Assembly: GCA_958510875.1 (NCBI GenBank)
Contig: OY294068.1
Location: 176,855,411 to 176,919,410, forward strand
Direction: 5' to 3'
Source: Endomychus coccineus
Lineage: Eukaryota; Arthropoda; Insecta; Coleoptera; Endomychidae
DNA length: 64,000 nt
The translations under genes and the position numbers were made by a program. The stretch's first letter is position 1, and each line of letters opens with the position of its first letter. The notes under the pieces are model-generated. The model saw nothing but the letters and a program-made list of their open reading frames with translations, searched no databases and had not been told where the DNA came from. Positions 1 to 12,410 of this stretch are shown here, in pieces.

Positions 1-289
1 TTTTCGCCATATATCTGTGAATGTGGCGACTGAAATGCATTAAATTCTTTGTGTTTGAATGTAAAAATGTCTCCCAAGTGTCAAGCATCCCGTTATTGTA
101 GAACAGTGTTAAGAAACCTCTTAAAAATTGAGGAAAAACTTAAAAAAACACGTTTTGGGCTTGATGCACCTCTAAATATTAGCCGATTTGTTTCAAATTT
201 GCCTAATCTTCACCATAAAATAAGACAAAAATTACTAAACATATACTTTGTGGGGAAGATATGATAGCACATCCTATATTATATATAAA

Positions 290-470
290 TGCTCGGGAAA
301 TATGTCACATATATACTTATTATTTTCGTCTTCACGTACGTTTTGATCTCACGACCATCATCAGAAGACATATCAATATCTAAAGCGGGATTTCTTAAAA
401 CTAATTGTATTAAGCACAAAGCGTCCTTATCGCACTAATTTCAATTAAAGATGCCCACGTCGCCAAAATG
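290..470 (+). repeat. PLE-A terminal repeat fragment (Penelope-like element)
   Basis: This stretch matches the 5' terminal repeat of the Penelope-like element at 18957-20425. Shared landmarks, in order, are a 'cgggaaata' start, 'ttattattttcgtctt', 'cacgaccatcatcagaag', 'aaaactaattgta', 'aaagcgtcctta' and a closing 'atgcccacg' block. No reverse transcriptase follows, so it is a solitary terminal fragment. Its minus strand carries a decayed hammerhead ribozyme motif (328-369). Confidence 0.7.
328..369 (-). ncRNA. Degenerate hammerhead ribozyme motif (PLE-A)
   Basis: Read on the minus strand: GTCTT, then the core box CTGATGA, then a stem-loop II of GGTC-GTGA-GATC, then AAAAC where the family core has GAAAC, then ACGTACGT and GAAGAC. 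The G of the conserved GAAA box is lost. The residue expected at the cleavage site is G instead of A. The fold is visible, but self-cleavage is unlikely. Confidence 0.6.
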
Positions 471-3059
471 AACAGAAACACGAGTAATCGACATTCTATA
501 TGTTTGAAGTGAAATATCAATTAACAATTAATGACTTTCACTTTTCGAATATGAATAATAATTCTCTAAGATTAAATGAAACTAGCCGTATCAAATCGAA
601 CCTTGAGAAATAGATTAGAATACTCGAGTTTTCAGTCTCTCATGTTCTGGGGTATACACTGCAAATTAATGTTGAGTCAACTGCCTTTCATTGATCTTGT
701 ATCGCTCACCTCCTCTTCCTGTACGTTGCGTTTTAATTTTAATGCTGATGAATGATTGATTAAGTCTCGATATCAAACCGAATCTCCCTATCAAAGCGAG
801 GCAAAACGCAAAGCTCGCTTTGCCTTCTCCTCATGCGGTATATTGCTCGACGGCTCTCTCTTAATAAAACACCCCTCGCTTGCACCGACTCAATCTGGGA
901 TACGCACTGTGAGTTAGTTTATCCAGCGGCCTAGTGCAATTTGCTGGCCCCATCCCGCCTTTTCCAGCTTCTAATGGTGTTAGCGTTACGAATTTACCAA
1001 TTTCAGCACCCTATATGTTAGCTTAAGTCGCTGAAACGGCACTAGAGTAATGCACAAAGAATGTTCTGCAATATAGCACCGAGAGTACTATAAAATTTCA
1101 TTACTAGTTTGATCTAATTGAAATGCAGTTTATGTTAAAGCTCCCTGCATCGCTTTGGAGTCATATATCATTTGTTGGTAAATTCGAATGGGGTGAGGGA
1201 ATCTTGCAGTTGGAGGTTAGAGAAAAATAAACTACAGTAAGACTTCTCAATACCGGTCACTAAAAATATCATGAAATTTTGGTCGTGTAGAGGAGTGGCC
1301 GCTATAAAAGAACACAAACTCTGGGGGATTATGTTACAAAAGTAACTACAATTATATTTGTACTATGTATATACTTACATATCCACATTTTTGTCAACAT
1401 AATGTGATATAACTGGATTACGAAACCACTTTTGAATAATTAAACATTATACTTTCTGACAAAACTCTTCAATGCAAATCTGTTTCAAATTATTCATTTT
1501 GGTTTTTGTTACTTCACATTTCATTAGGATTTGGGAAATATTAATTGTAATAACGAGCCCTTCTCTGATTTTCTTTGTTTACTCAAAGGTTATCAATTTA
1601 CTTACTTTATCAAATTCATTTGCTTGATCAATTAATATCAATATAACTAGTTCGTGTACCGATAACCAGGAAATGACCCGATATCACGGGTTTCTCATTA
1701 GCCAGGCAAATCAGACAACAATACGGTCAATAGATATATGTAATACTCACTCTTCTTTGGTTGAGACCCTAACACATTAATTAAGCACTGTGTGATCGAG
1801 GGTAGTTGATAAATTACGCTAAATATAAAAACTCTCAATCAAAACAAATATAAAATATTGAATAATAATTTAATAATAAAGATATAAAACAATTATAAAT
1901 ATGAATAAGTAGTTAAAAGATTAAGTAAAACTAAAGTATTAATTAAGAAATTATGTCAAATTTAGAAAACAATTAATCAATCCTCAATTTTAAATTAACC
2001 TTATTAGAACCTAGATATAATGGGAAAACTAATTTAACTCAGCCCGGATGTACCAGAGTAAAGAGTTAAACTAAACTATTTTGATTTAATTATTCAAGGA
2101 ATTTTAAATTTTACGAATTCAGCAATATGACTTGATTCTATATGAACTTGGCGAAAATTATGCCATTAACATCACAACACAAGCATAACTAGAAAACTCA
2201 AAAAGTTTTCTACAGTATGATTTAAGTGATTCGTGAAATAGCCAAAGCAAGATTTAACTCAAGAAGTTAGCATATCACTGACTTTAGTGTGGTGAATTTG
2301 TTTTTTTTATAATCTTAGATAACCATTCCTATTTTAGTAATACGTTTGGGGGTAGTTACTTTTACCCCATAAGAGAGAGACTTGCCTCAGTCTAGTGAGC
2401 TGGATACAAAATAAATATTCTATTTTTTTTAACAGAGATCTCAATTCCATGACCTCATTTAGACTTCCTTGAATTTAGGTATGAATGAAAATTATATTAT
2501 GTTGATATTCTAATTACATGTTTAATAAGAAACCATTGCGTTCTGCACGTTTCATGTTATGGTTACGTGGATATATTCTAGTTTCAAAGGAAAAGACAGC
2601 GTAAAAAACCTTTGTTTAAACCATAGTAAGGGATCAACCTGCCATTTCGAATTAGATCATAAGCATATGTATAACTACCAATATACTATAAAGCACTTGT
2701 TTGCTTTTGAACCATTTCTGTTGAATACGTAATTTATGATTCCCTATTGAAGCTGTGAGGAACCTCTTCGACTTTGTCGATATTTTACAAATTATTATGA
2801 CCCTCCCTTGACAAGAATTCAAGGACTGTACATTTTGTTTTTGTCCCACAGATTTGAATGTCAAACTGTATTAATTTATGATGCGACGGTCGTACTAAGA
2901 AATGAACTCGTATACTTGACTTGTTAATAATCAAAGGCAACTAAGAATATCCTATTTCAATTTAAGTTCATGGGTGTTCTCAGAATCAGCTTGAATTTTA
3001 GCAATTTGTTTGATATCTGAATGAATTCTAATTGATGATTAAGAAGGCAGCTTTGCTAC
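471..3059. other. Non-coding, nothing recognised
   Basis: AT-rich sequence with no coding similarity I can support. A moderately GC-richer patch lies at about 660-960. The only open frames are under 75 codons and look random. Confidence 0.5.
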
Positions 3060-3470
3060 ACAATGGCCAAATCGCCATTGATTTTGTCAATAAAAAATTT
3101 TGTATGTCCTTCAGCTTTTCACAAACTTCTCTCATATTTTGCACAGATGAACACAAAATCTCTTCGTCTTGGTAACTTTCACATTCTTCATCTGCCTAGG
3201 GTCGGTTTTGCTTTCTTTGTCAGTAAATTCCTGAATTATTTCCTGCAAATCAAAATCTGGGTTCTCTGTTAAGAGTTCTGAATCGATTAAGAGATTAAAT
3301 TTCCTGACATATTTTTAAGAGAGAGGACAACTGACTGAGTGAAATATCATCTTCTTCTTCCAAAGCCTCATCTTCTTGGATCGTTTCCATAAGACCAGCC
3401 TTTTGGAAATACTTTTTAATAACCACAGATTGAACATTTTTCCATGCTGCAACTAACTATACCATTTAAA
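3060..3470 (-). pseudogene. Tigger/pogo-like transposase C-terminal remnant
   Basis: Read on the minus strand from about 3465, the frame contains AAWKNVQSVVIKKYFQKAGL. This is the 'AW..V...TI...F.KAGF' signature of the DDE-to-C-terminus region in pogo/Tigger transposases. An acidic run (EEEDDISLSQLSSLL) follows and then a stop. Further down the minus strand, frames such as FDLQEIIQEFTDKESKTDP continue with frame changes and stops. The catalytic domain itself is not visible. The call rests on one good motif. It could also be a decayed Tigger-derived host gene exon, but no splice structure was found. Confidence 0.5.
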
Positions 3471-6400
3471 TGATACAAAGTTCACAATGGTCATTTGAAG
3501 CTGAGATATAAACATTGGGTGAATGTTCGAAGTTCGAGATACAGCAGTTTGCTTTGAAGAATTGTCCTCTTCAAACACCAATGGTAGATCAGCATCAGGT
3601 TTCAGCTACTAAAATATAAAGTAACAACTATATTAAATCAAACACCCTATATTCCAGGAAGTATGCAATTTGAAACATTTGTCTATAGGTAGGAACGTTT
3701 TTCATAAAATCATCGCTCCTTCAAATATTTTACCTTACATTCGACACATCCAGTATATGTGGTTTATTCACATTTTACCAATCTAAATTTTAGCCTCATC
3801 CAATGTTTGATGTACTTCAATATCTGCTGAGATAATGCTAAGATAATTTCGTATTGTCTCACTGACGAATACATTTTGTACTCTTTAGATTAGAAAGGTG
3901 AAGGGTCGGGGAATCATATGTATTCCAGAGTAATACATCAAGATTTGTTCTGAGAAACGCAATCTACTTGGATAGCATATCAATAGAGTTCCTCAGTTAA
4001 AACTAGATATTCATGGTCCAATTAACCCTGAGCTTGTTAATACAAACAAATTGATCCTCATGCCTTGTAAACCGCGAGAAGTTGATAGAATCGGGGACCG
4101 CAGCCATCGATTATCCCCGTACACGAGAGTTTTCCAAGTTTTTTATAGTTCATATATTAGACTATGTGTCGTAAATCGCGCTCGAAGTACGTACTACAAG
4201 GATGTGGGCACAAACTTCCGTCCGGCACCGCCTCGAAAATGACATGTGCTGCAGACGCCAGTCAACCACGAAAAGAACGAACCAAACCAATACACGTGGG
4301 ACTAAAAGCTCTTCGCTGACAGAGCTTATAGCTGAAATCTGCCACTCAAGGTTTATGCGAAGGCGCGGGACTCTACCTCGACAAACTCGGCACTCGCTCA
4401 GGTTATACCTACAACACACATTAACTATGCAGACCTAAATCAACGTTGTCGACAGAACGCTCTAATGCACACACTCTTGAATAAATAAATGAAACTCTTT
4501 CGGATTATAACTTTAAGACATATTTAGAAACGCGAGGGCGCCGAAAATGCAAATTTGATAACATAAAAGGAGAATTAATTTCAACGAAAACGTAAGATTT
4601 AGGGTCTAGTTTGAATCTCTGCAGTAATTGATATATTTCAGAAATTATTGTTACCTCGGTTAAAGTAGAAATTGGGAAATAGCAATCAAAATACTGTTCC
4701 ATAATAAAATTGATCCAGTTACTGTTGCCTGCAGCGTATATTGTTCCGATCTAACTGTCGCTGAAGTTTCATACTAAATTTAACTTCTTCTTGATATTCC
4801 AGATGACCTTTAGTCATGTTCCCCAAAGCATTCTATGTTGGCTTGAGCATTTTGGAGCTACAATATAAAGTAATGTCCTATTACTGCTATTATTGGAATG
4901 ATCCTATAATTGAGAGTACTCAAATTCGTATAAATAATCATAGAGTAACTTCTATCATATAACGAAGTCTATTGACGAGCAAGCTTAGGTACATTCAAGA
5001 ACACTTGAGAGAAAAAGGATGGACCCGCTATCCAGCTTGTAGAACGAAATTTTCTACATACATTGGATGCAAGGCGGCGCTGTTAATCATAGTTTCGTGT
5101 TTAGTGATGATGGAAAACAATAGGAGCAAGGTTTCATCGTTAAAATGTGTCCTTGCAGTTATCTTGCAGGGGACGTTTATAATTGACTCTTACTGTCGAC
5201 TTGTGATTGTGAATCCTCTCCAGATATGCAATATTCGTTCTATGAGCGATGTGTTTTGTATAGTTCGAGACATTAGAGAACGCCTAGTAGAAAAATGTGA
5301 GTCGAGCTCATAATATCTCAACATCTGTAGCATTAAACATTCATTTATCAACACTGTTTGCTGAACATGTCACGATACAACCTCTACAATCCTGATACGC
5401 GATGTGATTCGTCCCTTGCCGCACTGGCGAACTCTGATGTCCGTCCTGGTGTCTTTCAGCCTTCTTGAGGACAAAGCATGTGAATTCAATTTTATTACAT
5501 CTTACGTGTTTGTCAAGTTTTCTTTATCTTTTTCATGTTGTTCCAAACAAAAACTGTTCTGCATGAGCACTTCAACTGATAAATTCGAAAAACGCAAAAT
5601 AAATACACATTTTATTTTCATGATATTTTCCAAATATCCCTAAACTTTTCTAAAAGATTATTCCTGTTTCATTATGAGAGAACACAAAAAATGTAACAAA
5701 AGGAGGGTAAGTTGTAAATTTCTTGCCTGTGTAATAATAATTTCCAATAGTGATGTCGACACATCCCCTCCACTTACTATCATGAGAATTTGACAACTAC
5801 AATGCACCTTTAATGATCTAAGGTATGGGAATTAGTATAAGTTATTTTTTCATAGGTTTCATCTATTTTCTCTCTTATAAAAAATATTTAAGAACTGCCA
5901 AAACGATCGTGGTATACTTACACACAACGTGTGAATGTGAAGTTGTCATTAAGAATAATTAAAAGAATTATATACAAAACTAAAAAAAGAATTAAACTAG
6001 AATTATGTATCATGTGTATATGTGGAGAGATATAGTGACGACGTTCTCATCGTAAAAGGGTGTCTTCTTCCTCTGACTGCTTTTCTTCAGGGTCGGCGGG
6101 AATCCATTAAGATAGACCCACAGTTTTCACATGCGATGCTGCAATTAGTCCAACTTTCCTGTAGCCGCACCTTGATCCACATCATTTTGTACATGAACAG
6201 AAAATCATGTTCAGAATGGAGTCTGCAGAACATTTCAGCATATTCTAGGGGATACATCATTCTTGGGACCCATGGTAGAGAGCCAGAAGATCCGCTAGTA
6301 GTTGTAGCTTTTCACTTATGCATTGTTTCAATATTGATAGGTTACTTCTGGATTGATTGAATACACCATGTTTCAATTCAGGATGGGCTAAGACAAAAAC

Positions 6401-9103
6401 AGTTTTTGGATAAAATCGACTCCGACTAGTTCTGCATTAAGGTGATGGTAAAATGTGGAAAACAAAGAATGAATCAAAAACAACAGAAATGATACAATTA
6501 GTATAAGTTTTCATTTATCAACTACGGCTTACGTTATTGTTCTTTCCGCCGAGTTTTCCAATCAACCACACCACTAAATTAGGCGAGAACATGTCACGCC
6601 TAAACTTTAAATTAAGTATAGAAATTATGAGCTTCTCTGTAATAAGAGAATACATTAATTTTTCATACTTCCCAAGCTGGCGAGAAAGGAAATCTTAAAA
6701 AAGCTCACGAAACTTTTAACACTTGGGAATTGAAATTAGGAGTTCAGGAGATAAACAATTCCAATATACTTTATAACGAAATGGATGTGTTAGTCTGAGT
6801 TCAGCTTATATTTCAACAAAATATTCTTGTCTTTCATATTTTCAACTATGTCATCCTAATTTGATTCGATTAGTTAACTGGATATACACAACCATATGAA
6901 CTTTCTCTCAATTTTCAATTGAATAACAATCATTTGAGACTCTATAGTTCTTTGGATATAATTTAAACTGATTGATGAAAAAGCTGGCAGTGTCGCTCTA
7001 TAATATCTGAGCAAGGGTTCCTTCTTTGGCGTATCAGTTAACTGGTTCGGTGCCGGGTTATCGTAGAAGTTTCGTATGGAACTTAGACAGTGGCAGATTG
7101 TTGGAATCACAACACTGGATACGAAATGTGATGTATGGTTTTAATGTTCACTACGTGGTTGTTTCTAATACTAACTTGGAATGACTAAGAACTAACTGCA
7201 CTAGCTGAACTTACTTAACTCACTATCATATAATTTACTCAAATATCTATTCTCAAGGGAGAAGCCTTGCCCCTTCAATAATAGTACATGCTACAGTTCG
7301 GCGAAGGTTGACCTACGTGCCGCCATTGACACTCATACCATGCCTCTGAAATATGTTGTATGTTTATATTCAATAAACACTATTATGGCATTATAAAATA
7401 GAATATTGTGAGTTGTCTAATTTAGGATGAATCTCTTCGGGATATCACAATTGACTACTGACTACTTGATTAATTTTATTGAAGGGGTACGACGGTGTGA
7501 TTATGAGCCTCACGGGCTTGGTCCTATAGCACAAACCAATTGTTGCTTCCGAATTTTAATGAGGAGTAGTTATTTAACCATTAGATTTGTCTGCAGTAGT
7601 TGTGTACGTCTTTGAGTCGTTTTACTCAATTTGGTTTCAGGAAAACATGAAACATTAATTTCAAGCTTCAATTTCTTAACCACCATAATTCATCCTTTTA
7701 TAATACTACTGCGACATATCCTAGACATTGGGAGTTAAATTTCCGGAATGATTCGGAAATATTTTATCTCAATTAAAATTAATGGTGATGAGAGCATGGT
7801 ATTAGCTTTTACAAATAATGAGTACAGGAATACATTTAATTAATTTAACGTCGCCTAAATCAATAACAAAAAAAATTGAACTGAGCTGTAAGTCGGTGCA
7901 CTAAACAATAATTAATTCAATCAAAATTTAAATATCGATCTAGAACCAGATATTCATTGTCATGCTGAAAGAATCCATCAATGCTATTTCCCATCTGAGA
8001 ATTATAAACAACAATGTCAATTATTATAATATCCAATTCCATGATCATTCTGGAACTTAGTCAGAAGTTTTGTGAGACGACCAATGGCTGGTCGACAAAA
8101 TTTTCGTCTCCGTTATATTTCCGTTTAGAGTTAAAAACGACCATCTCGCAGTTGCTAATGTACAGAATTTATATAGTATTATTTACATGTCATATTACAT
8201 CTAATGGAAAAATGTAAAACATGCGTGGTGGAAATTGCCTCATATCACACGAAAATCCAAATATGTTTGTCTTTGGCGTATCCACGGCTTGCTATGTTCA
8301 TTAACATGCAACGAATTTGCGCACCACTTGTCACCTCTAATAAAGGTATAACATGAATAGGGATGTGAGGTGTTTCATGTAACACACGTGCTCCGTTGCG
8401 AACCGTTATTCATATCGTACGAGGTTGGTACAGCGCGATAAAAAATATTATTTATACCTTTTGCCTTCTGCGCAAGAATATTCTCAGAAATGCGAGATTC
8501 GTGGTGTGTAGGGGATAAATCACTTCAATATGTATCAATGATATAACCAAATTCGGGTTATATAAAAGGACTTATTCTTCTTCTGTGATGTAATACTATT
8601 TGAGAATATACGAGCCTATTACTGGAATTCTTTTATACGTTACGCTGAAAATGTAAGGCGATGTACGTGTTAAGTTTTGTTTTCACATTCAAAAAATGTG
8701 CTATCACATTTTAAAACCAGCAGTTTCATTAGGAAGTTCTTGCTGTGAGCAAGCGTCGTGAAAATTAGTGATCAGTCTATAAAGTTGAAGATTCCTTATC
8801 GTTAAAGAAATTTAAATTTATCACCATCATCTTGCAAAATATGGACGAAATATTTATACTCTGCGGCTAGTCTTCCGGAATCGGTACCCGGAAAAATCCC
8901 GGTATGAACTGATAGACGTAATATAAGTGTACAAAGAAGGAACATCAATCAATGAATTACTTTTCAAATAATGGACTAACCTAATATTCCCAAAAATATT
9001 TAAAACTTTAATAAATTACCGCTTCTTCTCTAATTGAAGATTCTGCATGATTTTTAATTCCAGAATATACATTCGTTGTTAAGTTTATTGTTTCAAATAC
9101 CTA
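3471..9103. other. Non-coding, mostly nothing recognised; GC-richer block at 4040-4500
   Basis: No gene could be supported. Bases 4040-4500 are clearly GC-richer than their surroundings, are open on both strands for about 80 codons, and end in 'gaataaataaatgaaac', a polyadenylation-signal-like string. They look like part of an unidentified element or LTR. The 113-codon open frame at 4972-5313 and the 112-codon frame at 6022-6360 show no motif I recognise and are not called as genes. Confidence 0.4.
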
Positions 9104-9415
9104 ATTCAGAAAATGATCAAATTGCATTGTATTTTTCACTCTGAATAGAGGAACTACTTTTCGTTCATAAATAATTTTTGACAAAATTTTATTTCGAGTT
9201 ATTCATACATAAAAATTTCGATACATTTAATTTTACAAGGAGTCGCATAATTTAGAAAATAATCAAATTATATGGTATTCGAGACTCTTTATACGGTATT
9301 CAAGACTCTGAATAGAAGAACTACTTTTCGTTCACAAATAATAGGTATGTAAAAAAATAGTCTCGAGTTATTCATACAAAATATTTCAATGCATTTAATT
9401 TCACAAGAATCGTCA
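9104..9415. repeat. Two-copy tandem duplication, ~172 bp period
   Basis: The string 'gaactacttttcgttca' occurs near 9149 and again about 172 bases later near 9321. In both copies it is flanked by 'actctgaatag' before and 'agttattcatac', 'catttaatttnacaag' and 'cataat' after. The copies differ by scattered substitutions and small indels, so the duplication is old. No coding content. Confidence 0.7.
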
Positions 9416-10435
9416 TAATCAGCATTTTAATTGGGGAATAACGAAATTTACGTAAGATATTTTTGCTGATTTCAACGTTTAAAAATACCAAATTTTGATG
9501 TTTGTGGTATTATTAATTTCGAACGAGAGACATAATCTGAAACCTAATATATTTGAGTCTTTGAGATATCAAATTTCAGATTGAGATATCAAATTTCAGT
9601 TAACGTGAATTTATTAATACCAAAATAATGAATAAAATTGACGCGAAGTTATCCTCCGATTTACCTCAGGGAAAATAAGTAATATTGCTAAAAATTTTGT
9701 AAGATGCCTACTGAATACTTTTCAATTTTGCTATACCGTAATATTGTTTTCAGAATTTTTCACCATAATTTTTGAGAGTTCAATCTGAGAAATTATAATA
9801 ATAGTTGACGGAAATTATTGAGAGAAATTCGTCCAACGCCTATAAAACAGTAAATGAATGTAGTCGTAATATATCTTGCCTAATTCCAATATTTTATTTA
9901 GCCACTTTGTCCGAAAAAGATTTGATTCCGTAGGATTTCAATTTGAATATATGAATATGAAAAATGCTAGGCAGTGACTAGGTAATTTTAGATTATCATT
10001 GTGGTAGAAGTTTATTGCTTCCCCACAACCGAAGGCTAAGATAGTCTAGTAAAAGTAAAAAATACATTTTTTAAATTTTTGGTCATTTCAAGAAAAAAAC
10101 CCTGTAAAAAGAGGTCTACTCACAAAAACACAATGACAAGAATCAACTAAATCAGCGGATAGCAGGAAGCTAGCCTTAAGGCTATCGCCCTCTACGAACG
10201 CTCAGCATGGGCATAGCCACCCGAAAGTAAACGAGTATCGACGATGGATGTTCAAACTGGAAATTCAAAAATTGGTTTCCTTTTTCAAATTTCGCTTCTT
10301 ATAAATTAACTATTCGTTCTCCGTAATGTGTTATGAGAGATGCTATGATGACTATAAACAAATGTAGTAATAATACACTGAGAAGTTCAAGTGTACAATA
10401 TAACACTAATAAGCCCGGAATTATCCCTCTCATCC
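9416..10435. other. Non-coding, nothing recognised except a 20 bp tandem doublet
   Basis: At 9561-9599 the 19-mer 'ttgagatatcaaatttcag' occurs twice in a row with a 20 bp period. Otherwise this is unique-looking AT-rich sequence. Confidence 0.5.
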
Positions 10436-10451
10436 ACTAAAAATATTATTA

Positions 10452-10500
10452 AAGTACTGAGGATCTTTCAGCTAACAAGTAGCCATCATCATAGTAAACT
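10452..10500 (-). ncRNA. Degenerate hammerhead ribozyme motif (PLE-B)
   Basis: The minus strand reads TTTACT, then ATGATGA (family core CTGATGA with the first C changed), a stem II of GGCTAC-TTG-TTAGCT, GAAA, then GATCCTC and AGTACTTT. Stem I would be TACT/AGTA. The altered first core base should disable catalysis. Confidence 0.55.
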
Positions 10501-10617
10501 AAGTTAGAAAACAAAATGTACCTGCTCAAATAACTATTTAAGTTGATAATAAGATATATCTCCACCTGAGGGCTTGCATTATCAACCCCAAGTAGTATGT
10601 AAACAGGTACATTTTGT

Positions 10618-10665
10618 TTCCTCTGATGATGGCTACTCGGTAACTGAAATGTCTCTAGTATCTTA
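10618..10665 (+). ncRNA. Hammerhead ribozyme motif (PLE-B), core boxes intact
   Basis: CTGATGA at 10623-10629 and GAAA at 10646-10649 are both intact. They are separated by a stem II of GGCTAC-TCG-GTAACT with one mismatch. The stem III/cleavage segment (TGTCTCTAGTA) has drifted from the family form GGTCCTCAGTA, so activity is uncertain. Confidence 0.55.
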
Positions 10666-10690
10666 ATGATATTCTCAATGGATAAGGGTG

Positions 10691-11289
10691 ATTATTTCGT
10701 ACTTTCAAGTGTAGTAGGACTCTAGTTGCTATGATGACTCGTTTCACTCATACTAAATGAGTCAACAGAAAGTAAAATCCTTAAGCGTTACTAGTGCCTT
10801 CAATTTATATGCCAGGACGAAACCTTAAGCCAACAGGGCTTTTCTCGTTCTACTACAGTTCAAGAATTCATTTAAATACAGTAGTAAGAGTTATTTTGTT
10901 ACCGATAGACGTAACAGAAAACAAGAAACAAGAGTATTGCTTAGATATTTTTCAATTATTCAAATTTTCTGTGACATATCGCACAATAATGTAGTAGTAA
11001 ATTTTGATCAAACCTTTCTAACAAATGAGAATCGGAAAGCATCAAGAAAATTATAAAAATGCGATATACCTCTACCAACTTCTGGATTTTATTTTCCATT
11101 TCCCGAAGAAATGAAAACTTACAAACAGTAACGAGCGTTGTGCATTGAGAAATTTTATTCATGTATTGAAACCAGAAATTATAATGAAAACTAATAGTGT
11201 ACCTACGAACAATTAGGTTATCAGATAACATTTAATACTATGTGAACTATCCTCTTGAGGGGGGTAAGGCCCAAAACCATGTACACGAT
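10691..11289. other. Non-coding, nothing recognised
   Basis: Unique-looking AT-rich sequence. Opposing open frames of 66 and 91 codons overlap here, but neither shows a domain or splice context. Confidence 0.45.
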
Positions 11290-11585
11290 GATGAAGAGGC
11301 CTATACAAATACTCTCTATAGCACAAGGTCTGTACTGCGAGTACAAAAGTCAGTGTGACGTCATCAAGCCTACAAAGCAGTATCGTTTGTCTTAATGGCG
11401 CGTAGCCAGTACAGAGTGTGACAGCTGATGAATATTATAACTTAACACAATTCCATCTATTTCTTGTAGAAGATTATATGTTACATCTGTTCCTTAGTGT
11501 CCTTGTGTGATAGGAAAGTGTTTATATCTGTAGATAAGCATGTATTATAGTGTTATGACTTTATGACTGAATAAAGTGCTTGGCA
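11290..11585 (+). repeat. Dispersed repeat, LTR-like, related to 31118-31290
   Basis: Begins around 'ctctctata', continues with 'gagtacaaaagtcagtg', and ends with 'gactttatgactgaataaagtgc'. The same ordered blocks occur, diverged, at 31118-31290 ('ctctctag', 'gagtacaagagtcagtg', 'gattttatgactaaaaaagtgc'). The AATAAA near the end and the presence of a second copy fit a solo LTR, but the ends are not defined. Confidence 0.4.
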
Positions 11586-11679
11586 TCCTCGAGCGACAGC
11601 ACCAAGCAAAACAAAAGAAAGAGTATTGAGTAAGACTAAATGACTCGTACATGAATTCATGACTGATGTGAAGATTCTA

Positions 11680-12410
11680 AAGGTGGTATAAAACTTCGAT
11701 GGGAGGATAAAGGTGGGTCTCTGAGACGACATGAGAAAGGTGATCAGAACCTTCAAACCTACCTTGATAACTAAGAAGAGTGGATACCGGTAAAAATACG
11801 CCCTACTAGAAGAGGAGCAATCAGTTGGTATACTTGTGGATATAGAACAGCAGAAGGCATGGAGGCAAGAGTCTTTCGACTCAGAACTAGTAAATCGGAA
11901 CCTATGGGTAAGTAAACCAGTACCTTTCAAACGGAAGTCCGTGCGATTGAGAGATGTGCACAACTCAATCTGGACAAAGAAGAACATAGCAATCATGTAT
12001 GATAGTTAAATAGCCATAAAAGCGCTAAAGTCACAGCGGACCCAAACTAAACACTTTTTGACCGGGAATCCGGGAACCAGGAACTGCGTTATTGGAACAC
12101 ACTGTACAGAAAATCCTAAAAAGAAAAGACAAGAAACTCAGTACGTCTTGCAATGCCAACCCAACGGCCATATGAGATGAATTGGCTTAGTTAACGATAG
12201 GACGTGTAGATTCGGCAGATCGATACAATTTCTCACTGAGTATAGAGCTACCATAAATATACACCATTGAAGCGGGGAAAAATCTTCGTCTTTTCTAATG
12301 ATCAAAAGCTCATCGGCGTATTATTATAAGACCGTACCGAGAGTGGATACAACAGTCCTTGAGGGGCGCGGTGGGAACAACACCACTAATATAATCCTAT
12401 AACATTTTTC
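11680..12410 (+). pseudogene. Non-LTR retrotransposon ORF2 remnant (RNase H region, I-clade-like)
   Basis: On the plus strand, around 11905-12040, frames give FQTEVRAIERCAQLN and then YDS(stop)IAIKALKSQ. These are the second and third catalytic blocks of the RNase H domain found in I/R1-type non-LTR elements ('FQAEI.AI..C' and 'SDSQAAIKALKS'). Preceding frames (WYTCGYRTAEG) fit the first block, whose aspartate is lost. The sequence is broken by stops and frameshifts. A cysteine-containing tail frame (about 12140-12230) could be the C-terminal region. Similar domains are seen at 57240-58260 and 61955-62990. Confidence 0.65.

Larger units (their letters stand above)
10436..10690. mobile_element. 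PLE-B inverted terminal pair with outward-facing hammerhead motifs
   Basis: Two copies of the PLE-B terminal repeat face each other in inverted orientation with only about 120 bp between them and no coding sequence. Shared landmarks are 'cattnagaat/cactaaaaat', 'agcc(a)tcatc' and 'acaaaatgtacctg' on the left, mirrored as 'caggtacattttgtttcctctgatgatggctac' pieces on the right. The ribozyme-like cores lie on the minus strand at left and the plus strand at right, so both read outward. The same layout occurs at 27845-28112, which suggests a short non-autonomous derivative of a Penelope-like element. Confidence 0.65.

Noticed and set aside
4040..4500. GC-rich block open on both strands, considered as an exon.
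   Set aside because: No consensus splice pair brackets a consistent frame. Both strands being open is explained by base composition, and the polyadenylation-like end fits a transposon fragment better.
4972..5313. 113-codon open frame on the plus strand.
   Set aside because: It starts from a weak start codon, shows no domain, no splice context and no repeat partner, and has composition like the surrounding non-coding DNA.
11553..11996. 147-codon open frame on the minus strand.
   Set aside because: It overlaps, in antisense, the better supported RNase H remnant of a non-LTR element and has no recognisable motif of its own.
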